Origin: CAZZKJ01 sp964654695
GTDB taxonomy: Bacteria; Krumholzibacteriota; Krumholzibacteriia; WVZY01
DNA length: 64,000 bases
Reading direction: 5' to 3'
NCBI GenBank assembly: GCA_964654695.1
Contig: CAZZKJ010000004.1
Span: 49,854-113,853, forward strand
In this document: positions 1 to 9,814 of the stretch, in pieces
Numbering within the stretch: position 1 is the stretch's first letter
Layout of the letters: each line of letters begins with the position of its first letter
Translations under genes and position numbers: made by a program
Notes under the pieces: generated by a model
What the model was told of the DNA's origin: nothing
What the model saw: the letters and a program-made list of their open reading frames with translations, nothing else
The model's database searches: none

Positions 1-1
1 G

Positions 2-808
2 TGGAGCATTCTAACCGATCAGTCGGATTCGCTTTCGCAGCGCGATACCGGATGGATTCAATATTATTGCATGAGCGTCCAGGAAGTACTGGATACTTTG
101 CTCCAGGCATTTCGAGTGGCCGAAAAAGTCATGCTTCCTGCGATGGTATGCCTCGATGGCTTTTATCTATCTCATACTGTGGAAGAAGTTTTTATTCCAT
201 CACGGCAAAGCGTGAATTCTTTTCTTCCCCCGTTCGAACCCGTAAATGTACTTCGCATAGAGGAACCATTGAGCTTCGGGGGGCTTGCTATGCCGCAGCA
301 ATTCCAGGCTTTGAGAACAGCCATGCAGAAAAGCATGGACGATGCCCTGGACGCCGCCCGATCGGCAGATGCCGGCTGCGCCGAATGCTTTGGGCGTTCA
401 TACGGCATGGTTTCGCCTTACAGGTGCGATGACGCATCAACAATAATAATCTCATCCGGGACGGTTTGCAGTACGCTCGAGATCGTAGTCGATGAGCTTC
501 GCGCCAGCGGGGAAAAAGCCGGCTCTGTTGGAATACGGCTTTTCAGACCGTTTCCCCTTGAGGAATTCCTGGCCGCGGTATCAGGCGCATCGAAGCTGGT
601 TATACTGGATCGCAACTTTTCCAACGGGGCGGGGGGAATTTTTGCCCAGGAGATCAAGGCCCATCTTTACAATAGTCCAAACAAACCGCCCGTGTTTTCT
701 TTCGTTGGAGGGCTGGGGGGCGGGGATTTCACTCCTGCCCTGCTTTTGAGAATGTACGAGCGGGCCAGGGAACGCGAAAAACCCCGGACCGGATTCGAAT
801 GGATTTAG
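2..808 (+). CDS. porA: 2-oxoacid:ferredoxin oxidoreductase alpha subunit, C-terminal part
   Basis: The reading frame is open from base 2, so the true start lies before the window and only about 268 C-terminal residues are present. The visible part begins with DQSDSLSQRDTGWIQYYC, a stretch typical of domain I of the pyruvate/2-oxoisovalerate ferredoxin oxidoreductase alpha chain, which helps bind thiamine diphosphate at the subunit interface. The later part (RLFRPFPLEE, then a GGLGGGDF turn near the end) matches the domain II/C-terminal region. The enzyme oxidatively decarboxylates a 2-oxoacid to acyl-CoA and reduces ferredoxin in the cytoplasm. The beta chain is not adjacent but at 6864-7781 on the same strand. 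The substrate (pyruvate or branched-chain oxoacid) cannot be decided here. Confidence 0.88.
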   Translation, partial: WSILTDQSDSLSQRDTGWIQYYCMSVQEVLDTLLQAFRVAEKVMLPAMVCLDGFYLSHTVEEVFIPSRQSVNSFLPPFEPVNVLRIEEPLSFGGLAMPQQFQALRTAMQKSMDDALDAARSADAGCAECFGRSYGMVSPYRCDDASTIIISSGTVCSTLEIVVDELRASGEKAGSVGIRLFRPFPLEEFLAAVSGASKLVILDRNFSNGAGGIFAQEIKAHLYNSPNKPPVFSFVGGLGGGDFTPALLLRMYERAREREKPRTGFEWI

Positions 809-820
809 AGTATCTTTTCA

Positions 821-3115
821 TCAACCGAGAATCCTTTTTATCACGGACTTTACGGCTCCTTCGTATCTCTTCACAATCATTACCGGTTTGTCCGAATGCC
901 TGGCGACCTTTTCCGGTATTTCTCCGAAAAGAACGCTCGAAAAAACTCCTTCCTTCGAAGCGCCCAGCACTAAAAGATCATAATCCGATGCTGCATTCGC
1001 CAGAGCGGACGCGATACTGTCGCCCTCGATAATCTTCTTTTCCACGGTTCCTTCGAACCCGCTGCGCCTGACGGTCTTATTTATCCATTCATATGCAATT
1101 TCGCTTTCTCTCTGAGTGTGAACCCTGGGCAATACGTAACAACAGGTTAGCGTCGAGCCGAGGGTTTTTTGAAAAATCCCGACATATTCGGCGGCGAGAT
1201 TGGCATGCGGGCCTCCGGCGGTTGGAATTAGAATTTTACCTAAAGAACATTCGCCATCGAGTTTAATGGTTATAAGATCGCACGGAGCATGTCTTACTAC
1301 CTTGTCGGTTACTTCTCCCATAATTCTGTCGCGTTTCGTCGTGTAACCCTTCCAACCCATAAGTACCAGCGACGCCCTCTCCTCGATCGCCGTATTCAAA
1401 ATGCCGTCATAAACGCGGTGGGCTATTCGAAGGGCGGTGCGGGTCTCCACGTTATTACTCTCGCCGAATTCCACGGCTTCTCTCAGCAGGGGCATCTTAT
1501 GATGCTGAAAACGCAGTCCTTCGCGTATGGGGAGGTTCTGCGGAACGTTCACCACTCCGAGTACTATAATTTCGCCGCCGCGCGCTTTAGCGATTGGGGC
1601 GGCAAGCTGCATGAGCGGTATCACGTGATCGGGGTTGTGAAGCGGTATAACGATACGGTAGCGGTGTTCTTCGGAAATCCTTGATTTTCCGACTTCCAGC
1701 ACCTGGGGAGTTTCGGCAAGCGTTGCTTTTTCAAAGAAAAGAAAGTAAATAACCAATCCTGCGACAATCCATGTTGCGGTGATGTACCATGACCGCGGAT
1801 CAAAATTAAACTGATAAACGGCAAGAAACAAATTAAGACCAATAGCGAGAATCGGGATGGCCGGGTAAAGCGGCATCCTGAAGCCGCCCCTGATTTCCGG
1901 AAATTTTCTCCTGAGGGCAATAACCGAAAGATTCACCAGCGCGAACGTAAGCAAAAACATCAAACTTGCCGCCGACCCGATGACATGAATAGGAAAGAAC
2001 AGGGCCATTACTATAACCAGCACTCCGGTTACGGCTATGGCGATATGAGGGGTTCTCCTTATCGAGTGGATCCTGCTTACCGATTCGGGCAGCATTTTAT
2101 CCCGCCCCATGGAGAACGCCACTCGCGAAGACGCGAGAATGGTTGCATTGAGAGCGGAAGTCGTTGACAGCAATCCGCCAAAAATTATCAATGCGATGCC
2201 GAAAGCCGGCATGAACTGCTCGGCGGCTTTTACGATAGCCCTTTCCTGGTAGCGGCCCAGGAATTCCCATGAGGTTCCCGAATCGGGCGTGATCGCCCCG
2301 ATGCTGACAAAGAGAATGAGCAGATAAATGCAGACGGCCACGCTGAGCGATATGAATGTCGCGCGCGGTATGTTCTTCTTTGGATTCTTGATTTCCTCGG
2401 CTACGGTCGCGATGAGGTCATAGCCTTCGAACGCTATGAACGTCAATCCCATGGCCACTATGACGCCGCCTGCACCGCGCGGAAAAAATGGTTTGAAATG
2501 GGAAATCGACGCAACCGGATCGCCCATTAAAACTTTAAAGCCGAAGAAAATAAATATCCCAAGGATAATGATTTTAGCTATTGTGATTACATTCTCGACT
2601 TTGCCGGTAAGAGCCGTTCCTCTCATATTTATAATGATAAATCCCGCGCTTATTATCACCGTTACCAGGACCAGGGGGCTTCGTTCTCCCATGACACCGA
2701 ATGCGGCGTCAGATAAGAACGGAAGATAGCTGTGAACGAACTCCCAGAAATAACTTCCGAATCCCATGGCATAGAGACTGCACGCGACTATATAAGAAAA
2801 CCACAGCATCCATCCCGACGCAAAGCCCACAGGACCCGGAAAAGCTTTTTTGATGAACGCATACCCGCCCCCGGCCTTGGGGTGGGCCGACGCCAGCTCC
2901 GCATAGCTGAGCGCTGTGAGCAGAGTGACGGTGCCGTTCAAGGCAAAAGCAAGAATGGAGGCCGGTCCGGCTTCGCCTGCGGCGATCCCGGTAAGAACAA
3001 AGATGCCGGCGCCTATCATCGCTCCGATCCCTATCATGCTGGCATCGAAAAGACCGAATGTGCACGCGAACGTTACTTTAACATCCGATCCGCCGGGTTT
3101 TCGATTTTCTGCCAT
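821..3115 (-). CDS. APC-family amino acid permease fused to two universal stress (USP) domains
   Basis: A 764-residue protein. The first ~460 residues are an APC-superfamily transporter with about twelve membrane segments; the family's first helix carries the GIGAMIGAGIFVLTG signature near residue 30. Two cytoplasmic UspA-like domains follow, roughly residues 475-615 and 620-755; each has the start of a USP nucleotide-binding loop (VLMGWKG and VLGASKEG). It probably imports an amino acid and senses ATP/AMP or stress through the tail. Such APC-USP fusions are known in archaea and many bacteria. It converges on porA (12 bp between stops) and is transcribed away from arsM. Substrate unknown. Confidence 0.88.
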   Translation of the reverse strand: MAENRKPGGSDVKVTFACTFGLFDASMIGIGAMIGAGIFVLTGIAAGEAGPASILAFALNGTVTLLTALSYAELASAHPKAGGGYAFIKKAFPGPVGFASGWMLWFSYIVACSLYAMGFGSYFWEFVHSYLPFLSDAAFGVMGERSPLVLVTVIISAGFIIINMRGTALTGKVENVITIAKIIILGIFIFFGFKVLMGDPVASISHFKPFFPRGAGGVIVAMGLTFIAFEGYDLIATVAEEIKNPKKNIPRATFISLSVAVCIYLLILFVSIGAITPDSGTSWEFLGRYQERAIVKAAEQFMPAFGIALIIFGGLLSTTSALNATILASSRVAFSMGRDKMLPESVSRIHSIRRTPHIAIAVTGVLVIVMALFFPIHVIGSAASLMFLLTFALVNLSVIALRRKFPEIRGGFRMPLYPAIPILAIGLNLFLAVYQFNFDPRSWYITATWIVAGLVIYFLFFEKATLAETPQVLEVGKSRISEEHRYRIVIPLHNPDHVIPLMQLAAPIAKARGGEIIVLGVVNVPQNLPIREGLRFQHHKMPLLREAVEFGESNNVETRTALRIAHRVYDGILNTAIEERASLVLMGWKGYTTKRDRIMGEVTDKVVRHAPCDLITIKLDGECSLGKILIPTAGGPHANLAAEYVGIFQKTLGSTLTCCYVLPRVHTQRESEIAYEWINKTVRRSGFEGTVEKKIIEGDSIASALANAASDYDLLVLGASKEGVFSSVLFGEIPEKVARHSDKPVMIVKRYEGAVKSVIKRILG

Positions 3116-3409
3116 AATCTATCCGACCTGTTAGGGAATCTTTTCCATGCAAGGATACGTATTCTATTCAAATTATGCCTGAAAAGGCAAGAGGAAGAAA
3201 AACCCGGAATCAATTATGAGAATTCAACTTAGACCGCAACTTGGACTGCAGCTCTTTTTCGGCCTGAAATTCACATGCAAACCGCTTGGAACCGGCCGGG
3301 ATTTTTTTATTGAATTTCCCTTGTCAACCGTATCGAATTCAACGATTTTATAAAAAAGGTTCCGGGAAACGTATTAATAATCGATGGATTTATAAAAGGA
3401 GCATACACA
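3116..3409. other. Divergent intergenic region between permease and arsM
   Basis: About 294 bp between two divergent starts. It holds the leader of arsM, with a good ribosome site (AAAGGAG at about 3394) 7-8 bases before the ATG. A TTGTCA at 3321 and a TATAAA at 3349 lie 22 bp apart, too far for a standard sigma-70 promoter, so no promoter is called. No ArsR-type palindrome was recognised. Confidence 0.4.
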
Positions 3410-4237
3410 ATGAATGACATCAGAAACGAAGTTAAGAAAAAATACGGAGATATCGCCAAACAGGATTCTTCGTCGTCCTGCTCGCCCGCAAGCGGCTGCT
3501 GCGGAGCGGGCCCCGCGGAAGTAATCAGCAAAAGAATTGGATACACTGATAAAGAATTGAAGGCAGTCCCCGATGGCGCCAATCTCGGTCTCGGGTGCGG
3601 CAATCCTTTGGCTCTGGCATCCATCAAGGAGGGCGATACGATCGTTGATCTGGGATCGGGGGCCGGTTTCGACTGTTTTCTTGCAGCAAAGAAAACCGGA
3701 CCCGAAGGCAGGGTGATCGGGCTGGACATGACGCCCGAAATGATCGAAAAAGCCCGAAGTAACGCAAAAAAGAGCGGTTACGATAATGTGGAATTCAAGC
3801 TCGGCGAAATAGAGAAGATGCCCCTGCCCGATGGAACGGCTGATTTAATCATATCCAACTGCGTGATTAATCTGTCCCCGGATAAAGCGGCCGTGTTCGC
3901 GGAGACGTTCCGGGTGCTAAAACCCGGCGGACACATGATGATATCGGATATAGTCCTGCTCAAACCGCTTCCGGATTTTATAAGGGAAAACGTTTACGCT
4001 TATGTCGGCTGTGTCGCCGGAGCGCTTCTCAAGGATGAATACACCAGGTTCATCGAAAAAGCGGGGTTCGAGGACATCGAGATTCTCGATGAAAGCGTCT
4101 ATGACCTCAAATGGCTGCTTGAAGATCCGGTGATGGCGTCGATTGCTAAAGCGAGCAGCCTGTCGGTCGATCAGCTCGAAAGCGTTCAGAAGTCGGTCGT
4201 TAGTTTGAAGGTGAGCGCGGTAAAACCGGCCAATTAG
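3410..4237 (+). CDS. arsM: Arsenite S-adenosylmethyltransferase
   Basis: A 275-residue class I methyltransferase. The SAM site is seen as DLGSGAGFD near residue 83, and conserved cysteines expected for As(III) binding are present: a Cys-rich N-terminus (SCSPASGCC), GLGCGNP near residue 62, SNCVINLSP near residue 148 and YVGCVAGAL near residue 200. ArsM methylates trivalent arsenic stepwise, producing volatile or more easily exported species. The gene stands alone, without arsR or arsB nearby, and sits between porA and porB together with two genes on the other strand. The usual family length is 240-350 residues. Start chosen from the AAAGGAG upstream. Confidence 0.93.
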   Translation: MNDIRNEVKKKYGDIAKQDSSSSCSPASGCCGAGPAEVISKRIGYTDKELKAVPDGANLGLGCGNPLALASIKEGDTIVDLGSGAGFDCFLAAKKTGPEGRVIGLDMTPEMIEKARSNAKKSGYDNVEFKLGEIEKMPLPDGTADLIISNCVINLSPDKAAVFAETFRVLKPGGHMMISDIVLLKPLPDFIRENVYAYVGCVAGALLKDEYTRFIEKAGFEDIEILDESVYDLKWLLEDPVMASIAKASSLSVDQLESVQKSVVSLKVSAVKPAN

Positions 4238-4591
4238 ATCGCCCGTGCCTCCTCAGCCGGTTCCATGAAAGATTATTCCGGCCGGAACAATCCTCCCGGA
4301 ATCATCCCGTCTGTTCGACGTTTCCTTGTGTATGTCTGGTTTTAGCCGGCGGTCAACCAGCGTGCGAACGAGCCGACAGATAACATCGTATATCCGGGAC
4401 CCGGGCTCTTTCAGGATGATCGAGGCTAAAGACGACTGTCTTCGCAACACTGAAAGGATACTGACGGGAAACAGGCCATTGCGGACACTATTTTACTAGA
4501 TATAGTGAGAATAATCAAGTTTTGCAATTGTGATGGCTTCGTGACCGGCGGGCGGAATTTTTAATATCTAGCGGCTAAGGAAGGTCTATCG
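4238..4591. other. Intergenic region, 354 bp, nothing recognised
   Basis: This stretch lies between the convergent arsM and sulfatase genes. A 65-codon open frame on the minus strand (4253-4450) starts with GTG, has no ribosome site and matches nothing I recognise, so it is not called. No clear intrinsic terminator, RNA gene or repeat was seen. Confidence 0.4.
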
Positions 4592-6652
4592 TCAGATGTA
4601 TCCCAGTGATTTCAAACGTTCGAGGGTTTCCCTGTCCAGACCGGCTTTAATGTCTTTTATATTATAAAAAATTCTTGCGGCTTTGGCGTATTCATCGAAG
4701 GTTTTCAATAAACTGCGCGCTTGATCTGCCGCATCCGGCATCACCGGGAGCAATGAAGTGCTCTCGCCGGAATCGGCGTCGAGATCATAAAGCTCTTCCC
4801 TTCCGGTCACGAGCGAACGAATAAACTTTTTTCCATCGAAGATGACCGACTGCCTGTCCTCATTATAAAGCAGCCCCGTGCTGTAAAGGGGAGTCTCGCG
4901 GAGACCGTCCGGCGGCCGCACGTTTGCCAGGCAGAAGGTCAAAGAAGGCGCGGTCAGATGCCCATCATCATAATCCGTTTCGCACAAGTCCAGAATAGTC
5001 GGCATTATACTCGCCGTTGAAACCTGGGTTTTTCTGCGGCCGGCATACTCGGAACCGGGAAGTTTGAACAGCAGGGGCACACGCAGGACTTCATTATACA
5101 ATGACCTCCCATGGGCAAAATTATCATGCTCCCAGAATTCCTCACCGTGATCGCTGGTTAAAACGACGAGTGTTTCATCATAAATGCCGAGCTGTTTCAG
5201 CGCAGCGAATACTTTGTTGATTTCCCTGTCGACATATCTAACTTCGCCGAAATACAGCTTTTTGATCCAGTCCCTCTGTTCTTGTGTTGACACGACATCG
5301 AGGGGAACGGCCAGGGTCTTGATGCCGAAGCCGCTGCTCATACCCGGAGGAGCTTTTCCTTCAGGAAAAAACTCGCCTTGAGGAATGTACGGCTGGTGCG
5401 GATCGAAGTAATGCAGCCACAGAAAAAAATCCTCGTCTTTATGCGCCTGCAGCCATGAAACCGTCATGTCGGACAAATCGCTCGTGGTTGTATTGAACAT
5501 GAGCTTGTTTTTGAATACATTCATCAAAATGGACGTACCGAACGAACCGTCATCCACGAGCTTTGGGAAAAAATCGAATTCCATGAACCCCTGCGACACG
5601 TTATGGGGTGAAGTGAGGACCGTGTTCTCGCCGATGGCTGCCGTCAAATAACCGGAATCCCGCATATATTCCGCCAGTGTGGGCACTGAATCAGGAAGCA
5701 CTGATTTGATCCTGACCGCCTTGTGCACCGCGGGAGACAGCCCCGTCATTATCGAAGAGACCGCGGGCAGAGTCCATGATGCAGCGGAAAACACGTTATC
5801 AAAAGCAACCGCATCCCGGGCGAAAGAATCGATATGCGGCGTGGGCGCGCCGACGGGATTATAGAAAGTAAGTGCATCCTGTCTGAGCGTGTCTATGATT
5901 ATCAAGACCACGTGCTTGATCTTGTGTTCAGGGTTGCCGGAGGGAGCAACAGCTTCAAAAGAATTTGCATTGGGAAAAAGCAGGGCCGCGGGGCTCATAA
6001 CCAGAGCGATACAAAGAGCATAATTTAGTATCCTTCCCGCTCGCTGCAATTTATAAAAGAGAATCAGTGTCAGTGCCGCCGCCGATAACAGCCCAAAGTT
6101 CAACATTAGGGATCTTGCCGTAAACATGGAGCCCAGCCGGTAGATATGAAGCCATGCAGCAGCTGTTGCTTGGGCGAGGAGCAGGGGCAGGGCGGCAGTC
6201 AACGCGCGGTACCCTCTATTCCTCCGCGACCGTGCGGCCGCAATCCAAGCAAAATAGCCGCCTCCCGATGCAAGAACAACGACTCCAAAAAGAAGCACCG
6301 TTTTTGGGAAACCGTGTGGAGAAAAAGATATATTCGCAGAGCCGCTCAGTATCAATGCCGCCGTAATCAAACAACCCAATGCAGCGGACAATGCGGAGCG
6401 ATCCAAATAGAAGATCCTCTGCAGAGCGATTCCGATTATGAACCACAATCCCCAAAATACCATGAACGCGGTCGCAATCGTGGCGGCAAGAGGAAGAAGA
6501 ATATAAACCGGGGATTCAAACCTGACGGGGGCGGCCAGCATGCTCAAAATTACATCGAGAAATCCCACTATTACTGACAGCACAATACTGTCTGCCAAAA
6601 TAGATGCATTTGAAGATCGGTCTTGTGAAGGTGATTCTTGCAAAGTAATCAA
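4592..6652 (-). CDS. Membrane-anchored sulfatase-family hydrolase
   Basis: A 686-residue protein with about seven hydrophobic segments in residues 20-230, then an extracytoplasmic alkaline phosphatase/sulfatase-fold domain. Metal-site and active-site landmarks are visible: IIDTLRQD near residue 252, SWTLPAVSSIMTG near residue 292 where the nucleophile region lies, and TSDHGEEFWEHD near residue 500. The family hydrolyses sulfate or phosphate esters or transfers phosphoglycerol/phosphoethanolamine groups. In place of the Cys of classical formylglycine sulfatases the sequence has S-W-T-L-P, common in the inner-membrane sulfatase-like group, so actual sulfatase activity is uncertain. The start is a TTG without a clear ribosome site; a downstream start is possible. 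Confidence 0.85.
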   Translation of the reverse strand: MITLQESPSQDRSSNASILADSIVLSVIVGFLDVILSMLAAPVRFESPVYILLPLAATIATAFMVFWGLWFIIGIALQRIFYLDRSALSAALGCLITAALILSGSANISFSPHGFPKTVLLFGVVVLASGGGYFAWIAAARSRRNRGYRALTAALPLLLAQATAAAWLHIYRLGSMFTARSLMLNFGLLSAAALTLILFYKLQRAGRILNYALCIALVMSPAALLFPNANSFEAVAPSGNPEHKIKHVVLIIIDTLRQDALTFYNPVGAPTPHIDSFARDAVAFDNVFSAASWTLPAVSSIMTGLSPAVHKAVRIKSVLPDSVPTLAEYMRDSGYLTAAIGENTVLTSPHNVSQGFMEFDFFPKLVDDGSFGTSILMNVFKNKLMFNTTTSDLSDMTVSWLQAHKDEDFFLWLHYFDPHQPYIPQGEFFPEGKAPPGMSSGFGIKTLAVPLDVVSTQEQRDWIKKLYFGEVRYVDREINKVFAALKQLGIYDETLVVLTSDHGEEFWEHDNFAHGRSLYNEVLRVPLLFKLPGSEYAGRRKTQVSTASIMPTILDLCETDYDDGHLTAPSLTFCLANVRPPDGLRETPLYSTGLLYNEDRQSVIFDGKKFIRSLVTGREELYDLDADSGESTSLLPVMPDAADQARSLLKTFDEYAKAARIFYNIKDIKAGLDRETLERLKSLGYI

Positions 6653-6863
6653 TTGCTTTTTTCGAGATATTCCGCGTTAGAATTCTGCGGCGCCTTCGAA
6701 GAAAACGCTCCAGGTTGCTTTCCGGATACCGCAGCGGGTTATATTCTATCAAACAGAACTTCGGCGGTAAATCCAATTATGAATTGAAATCACTCTCTTT
6801 GCATGTTAAATTAACCTGGCGTTTATTCTTTATTTCATGCGGTCAATTCGGGAATAATCTCAA

Positions 6864-7781
6864 ATGAATTCATCTTCGGAAATATCCGGTAAAATAACGG
6901 CAAATAATGAACTTCTTTCCTGTGGGCATCTCGGATGCCCGGGATGCGGAGCCGCACTTAGTTTGCGCCTAGTCCTCAAGATCCTGGGAAACAGGACCGT
7001 GATGGCACTGCCCGCTTGCTGTACGAGCGCCATAGACGGGTTCCCGCCTTCTTCTTCAACAATGATTCCCCTTTTTCACACGGCTTTCGAAACGGCCGCA
7101 TCCACCGCAGCAGGAATAAAAGCGGGGCTGCGGGCGAAGGGAAAGAATGATATCACGGTGGTGGCCTGGGCCGGCGACGGAGGAACCTTCGATATCGGCT
7201 TTCAGGCGCTGAGCGCATGCGCGGAAAGAAACGAAGACATTCTGTACATCTGCTACGACAATGAAGCATATATGAATACCGGTATCCAGCGCTCGAGTTC
7301 AACACCCATACACGCATGGACCAACACGACGCCCTTCCCGCTTCTGGAGGCAAGCCCAAAAAAGAATATCATGGAAATAATGTCCGGCCACAGGATTCCA
7401 TACATGGCGTCGGCCTCGCCGGCATTTCCAGGGGATTTCTGCGCAAAAATAGAACGGGCGAGAGACACAAAAGGGTTCCGCTTCATACATATTCTTTCTT
7501 TCTGTCCTCCCGGATGGAAGGCCTCTGAAAAGGAAGGCATCGCTTTGATACGTGCAGCAGTCGAAAGTGGGCTTTTTCCGCTTTATGAAATTGAATCCGG
7601 GAAAAAATTCAGGATATCCCACCGTCCCTCAGGTGTATCAATACATAAATACGTCAAGCTCCAGGGCCGTTTCAAATGGATGAAGGATTCCGATATCGAT
7701 GAGTGGCAAAAACAGGTGGAGGATGAATGGCGTTATCTGGAAGCCCGGGAAAAACTGTCGATGGAGTTGGGGGGTTCCTGA
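6864..7781 (+). CDS. porB: 2-oxoacid:ferredoxin oxidoreductase beta subunit
   Basis: A 305-residue TPP-binding chain. The N-terminal HLGCPGCGAAL and the later ACCTSAIDG supply cysteines of the type that bind a 4Fe-4S cluster in PorB; the TPP motif is seen as AGDGGTFDIGFQ near residues 104-115, followed by the YDNEAYMNTGIQRS segment. It pairs with the alpha chain at the left edge of the window. Normally porA and porB are adjacent, whereas here about 6 kb of unrelated genes lies between them on both strands. The dsbD gene follows 75 bp later. The gamma and ferredoxin-like delta subunits are not in view. Confidence 0.92.
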   Translation: MNSSSEISGKITANNELLSCGHLGCPGCGAALSLRLVLKILGNRTVMALPACCTSAIDGFPPSSSTMIPLFHTAFETAASTAAGIKAGLRAKGKNDITVVAWAGDGGTFDIGFQALSACAERNEDILYICYDNEAYMNTGIQRSSSTPIHAWTNTTPFPLLEASPKKNIMEIMSGHRIPYMASASPAFPGDFCAKIERARDTKGFRFIHILSFCPPGWKASEKEGIALIRAAVESGLFPLYEIESGKKFRISHRPSGVSIHKYVKLQGRFKWMKDSDIDEWQKQVEDEWRYLEAREKLSMELGGS

Positions 7782-7856
7782 TTCAATCTCCATTTTGCAA
7801 GCTTATCAAATGGGTCCCGGTGATATCGAAGCGAACGGTAAAACGATAGGAATGCA

Positions 7857-9731
7857 ATGATCAAGATGCGCTTCATAGCGGTTTCTCAAATTCTGCTGAT
7901 TTCAATTATCGTCTCGGTCTGGATTCCTGTGACTGTTCCCGCGATATCTATGGAGTCTTTCTCCGAAGATCCCGTTACGATCAAAACATATGCTTCGCTC
8001 TCTTCCCTTCCGCAGGGAGGGAGCATGGAACTCGCGGTGGAACTCGTAATAGACAGTGGGTGGCACATTAATGCGAATAAGGTGAATGATCCTTACATGA
8101 TACCCACGTCCATAATCATCGAATCCGTTCCGGGACTAACTGTTGAAAAAGTGGTCTATCCTCGCGGCATTGAAAAAACCCTGTCCTTTTCGGAATCCCC
8201 TTTGCCTCTTTACAGCCGCAGGGCCCTGATCGGTATTCTCATAAAGGCCGCTCCCAGCGTTTCCATCGGCGAAGCCGTATTTAACGCAGCCGTCACCTAT
8301 CAGGCGTGCGACGACAAACGCTGCCTTGCACCGATCGAGAAGAAAATCGATATACGCGTTACAGTATCATCACCCAAGGAGGCGGTCGATGCCCGCTTTC
8401 CGGAGATTTTTGCCTCGTTGAACCTGCGGGAAGATGCTGGGAATTCCGGTGCCGGTTCATCCGGGGAGAATATATCTCAAAACGGGCAGGCTCGAAGGCT
8501 TCAAAACCTGATGAAAACCCGGGGACTGCCTTTTGTCCTTTTGATCATATTCATGGGCGGGCTGGCCCTCGATCTCACCCCATGCGTGTATCCCGTCATT
8601 CCCATCACGGTCAGTTATTTCGGAGGCCAAAGCGAAGGAAGATCGGCAGGAACATTCTTACTGGCCTCTCTGTACGTGCTGGGTATGGCCGCGATGTATT
8701 CGTCTCTGGGATTAGCCGCCGCTCTGACGGGCAGCATGTTCGGAACGGCTTTACAGAACATGTACGTTCTTTTCGGCGTCGCCCTGATCATGGTCCTGCT
8801 CGCTTTGTCGATGTTCGGACTCTATGAGCTCAGGATACCCGCGAGCATAAGTGCCATAGCCGGAACTTCCAAACAAGGCCCCATCGGCGCTTTTCTGATG
8901 GGCCTGACCGTAGGCATCGTGGCCGCTCCCTGCATCGGCCCTTTCGTGCTGGGCCTGCTGACGTTCGTCGGCGAAACCGGCAACCCCGCTCTCGGATTTT
9001 TGCTCTTTTTCACACTGGCTTTGGGGCTCGGCCTGCCATTCATGGTACTTGCGGTTTTGTCGGGCAGCATCTCCCGCCTGCCGAGATCGGGAGAATGGAT
9101 GGAGTGGGTCCGAAAAATGTTCGGAGTAGTTTTGCTGGCCATGGCGGTATATTTCCTGGAATCAGTTCTGGGTTCCGTAACATTCTATCTGCTCCTCGGC
9201 CTTCTTTTGGCAACCAGTGGAATCATCCTGGGATTCGTTTTAAAATCATCCACGCAGGGATTTTTCTTCAATCTTATCCGAAAACTAACGGGCCTGGCGG
9301 TTCTCCTCTTTGGGCTTTACCTGTTATTCGCTCCCGGACATATTTTCAACCGCAATGAAACCGGAGGCATAGCCTGGCAGGAATTCAACCGCGATCTATT
9401 GACAAAGGCAGCAGCGGGTAAAAAACCTGTGATGATCGATTTCTTCGCAGATTGGTGCCTGCCGTGCAAGGAGTTGGACCACAGGACGTTCTCGCGTTCC
9501 AAGGTTATAGATGCTTCCAGGAAAATCTTAGCCTTGAAAGCCGATCTTACCCGGTCGGCATCTCCGGAAGTAATCGCAATTAAAAAATTCTACAAGATAA
9601 AGGGTGTTCCAACCGTCGTTTTCATAGACGGGCAGGGGAAAGAAAGACAGGATCTTCGTGTATTCGGATTTGTAGGCGCAGATGATTTCACCGGCCGTTT
9701 GGAACGGCTCAAAGGACCTGCATCGAAATGA
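7857..9731 (+). CDS. dsbD: Thiol:disulfide interchange protein DsbD
   Basis: A 624-residue three-part reductant conduit. An N-terminal signal segment precedes a periplasmic DsbD-alpha-like domain (about residues 35-185) with the CDDKRC redox pair near residue 150. A membrane domain follows with TPCVYPVIP near residue 243 and AAPCIGPF near residue 359, the two membrane cysteines that relay electrons. The C-terminal thioredoxin domain has the WCLPC active site near residue 534. DsbD moves electrons from cytoplasmic thioredoxin to periplasmic partners. Plausible clients in this window are the TlpA-like protein (11955-12923) and the putative Sec-containing DUF1573 protein. An AGGA lies five bases before the ATG. 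Confidence 0.94.
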   Translation: MIKMRFIAVSQILLISIIVSVWIPVTVPAISMESFSEDPVTIKTYASLSSLPQGGSMELAVELVIDSGWHINANKVNDPYMIPTSIIIESVPGLTVEKVVYPRGIEKTLSFSESPLPLYSRRALIGILIKAAPSVSIGEAVFNAAVTYQACDDKRCLAPIEKKIDIRVTVSSPKEAVDARFPEIFASLNLREDAGNSGAGSSGENISQNGQARRLQNLMKTRGLPFVLLIIFMGGLALDLTPCVYPVIPITVSYFGGQSEGRSAGTFLLASLYVLGMAAMYSSLGLAAALTGSMFGTALQNMYVLFGVALIMVLLALSMFGLYELRIPASISAIAGTSKQGPIGAFLMGLTVGIVAAPCIGPFVLGLLTFVGETGNPALGFLLFFTLALGLGLPFMVLAVLSGSISRLPRSGEWMEWVRKMFGVVLLAMAVYFLESVLGSVTFYLLLGLLLATSGIILGFVLKSSTQGFFFNLIRKLTGLAVLLFGLYLLFAPGHIFNRNETGGIAWQEFNRDLLTKAAAGKKPVMIDFFADWCLPCKELDHRTFSRSKVIDASRKILALKADLTRSASPEVIAIKKFYKIKGVPTVVFIDGQGKERQDLRVFGFVGADDFTGRLERLKGPASK

Positions 9732-9814
9732 TCGTGAAAATCCCTATATAAAGACGGCGTTGCTCCGGAAAAAATCTTAATGACACGGTCTGAGAGGACT
9801 TTTATAATAAACTC

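Noticed and set aside
4253..4450. 65-codon minus-strand ORF between arsM and the sulfatase
   Set aside because: GTG start, no ribosome site, no recognisable motif.
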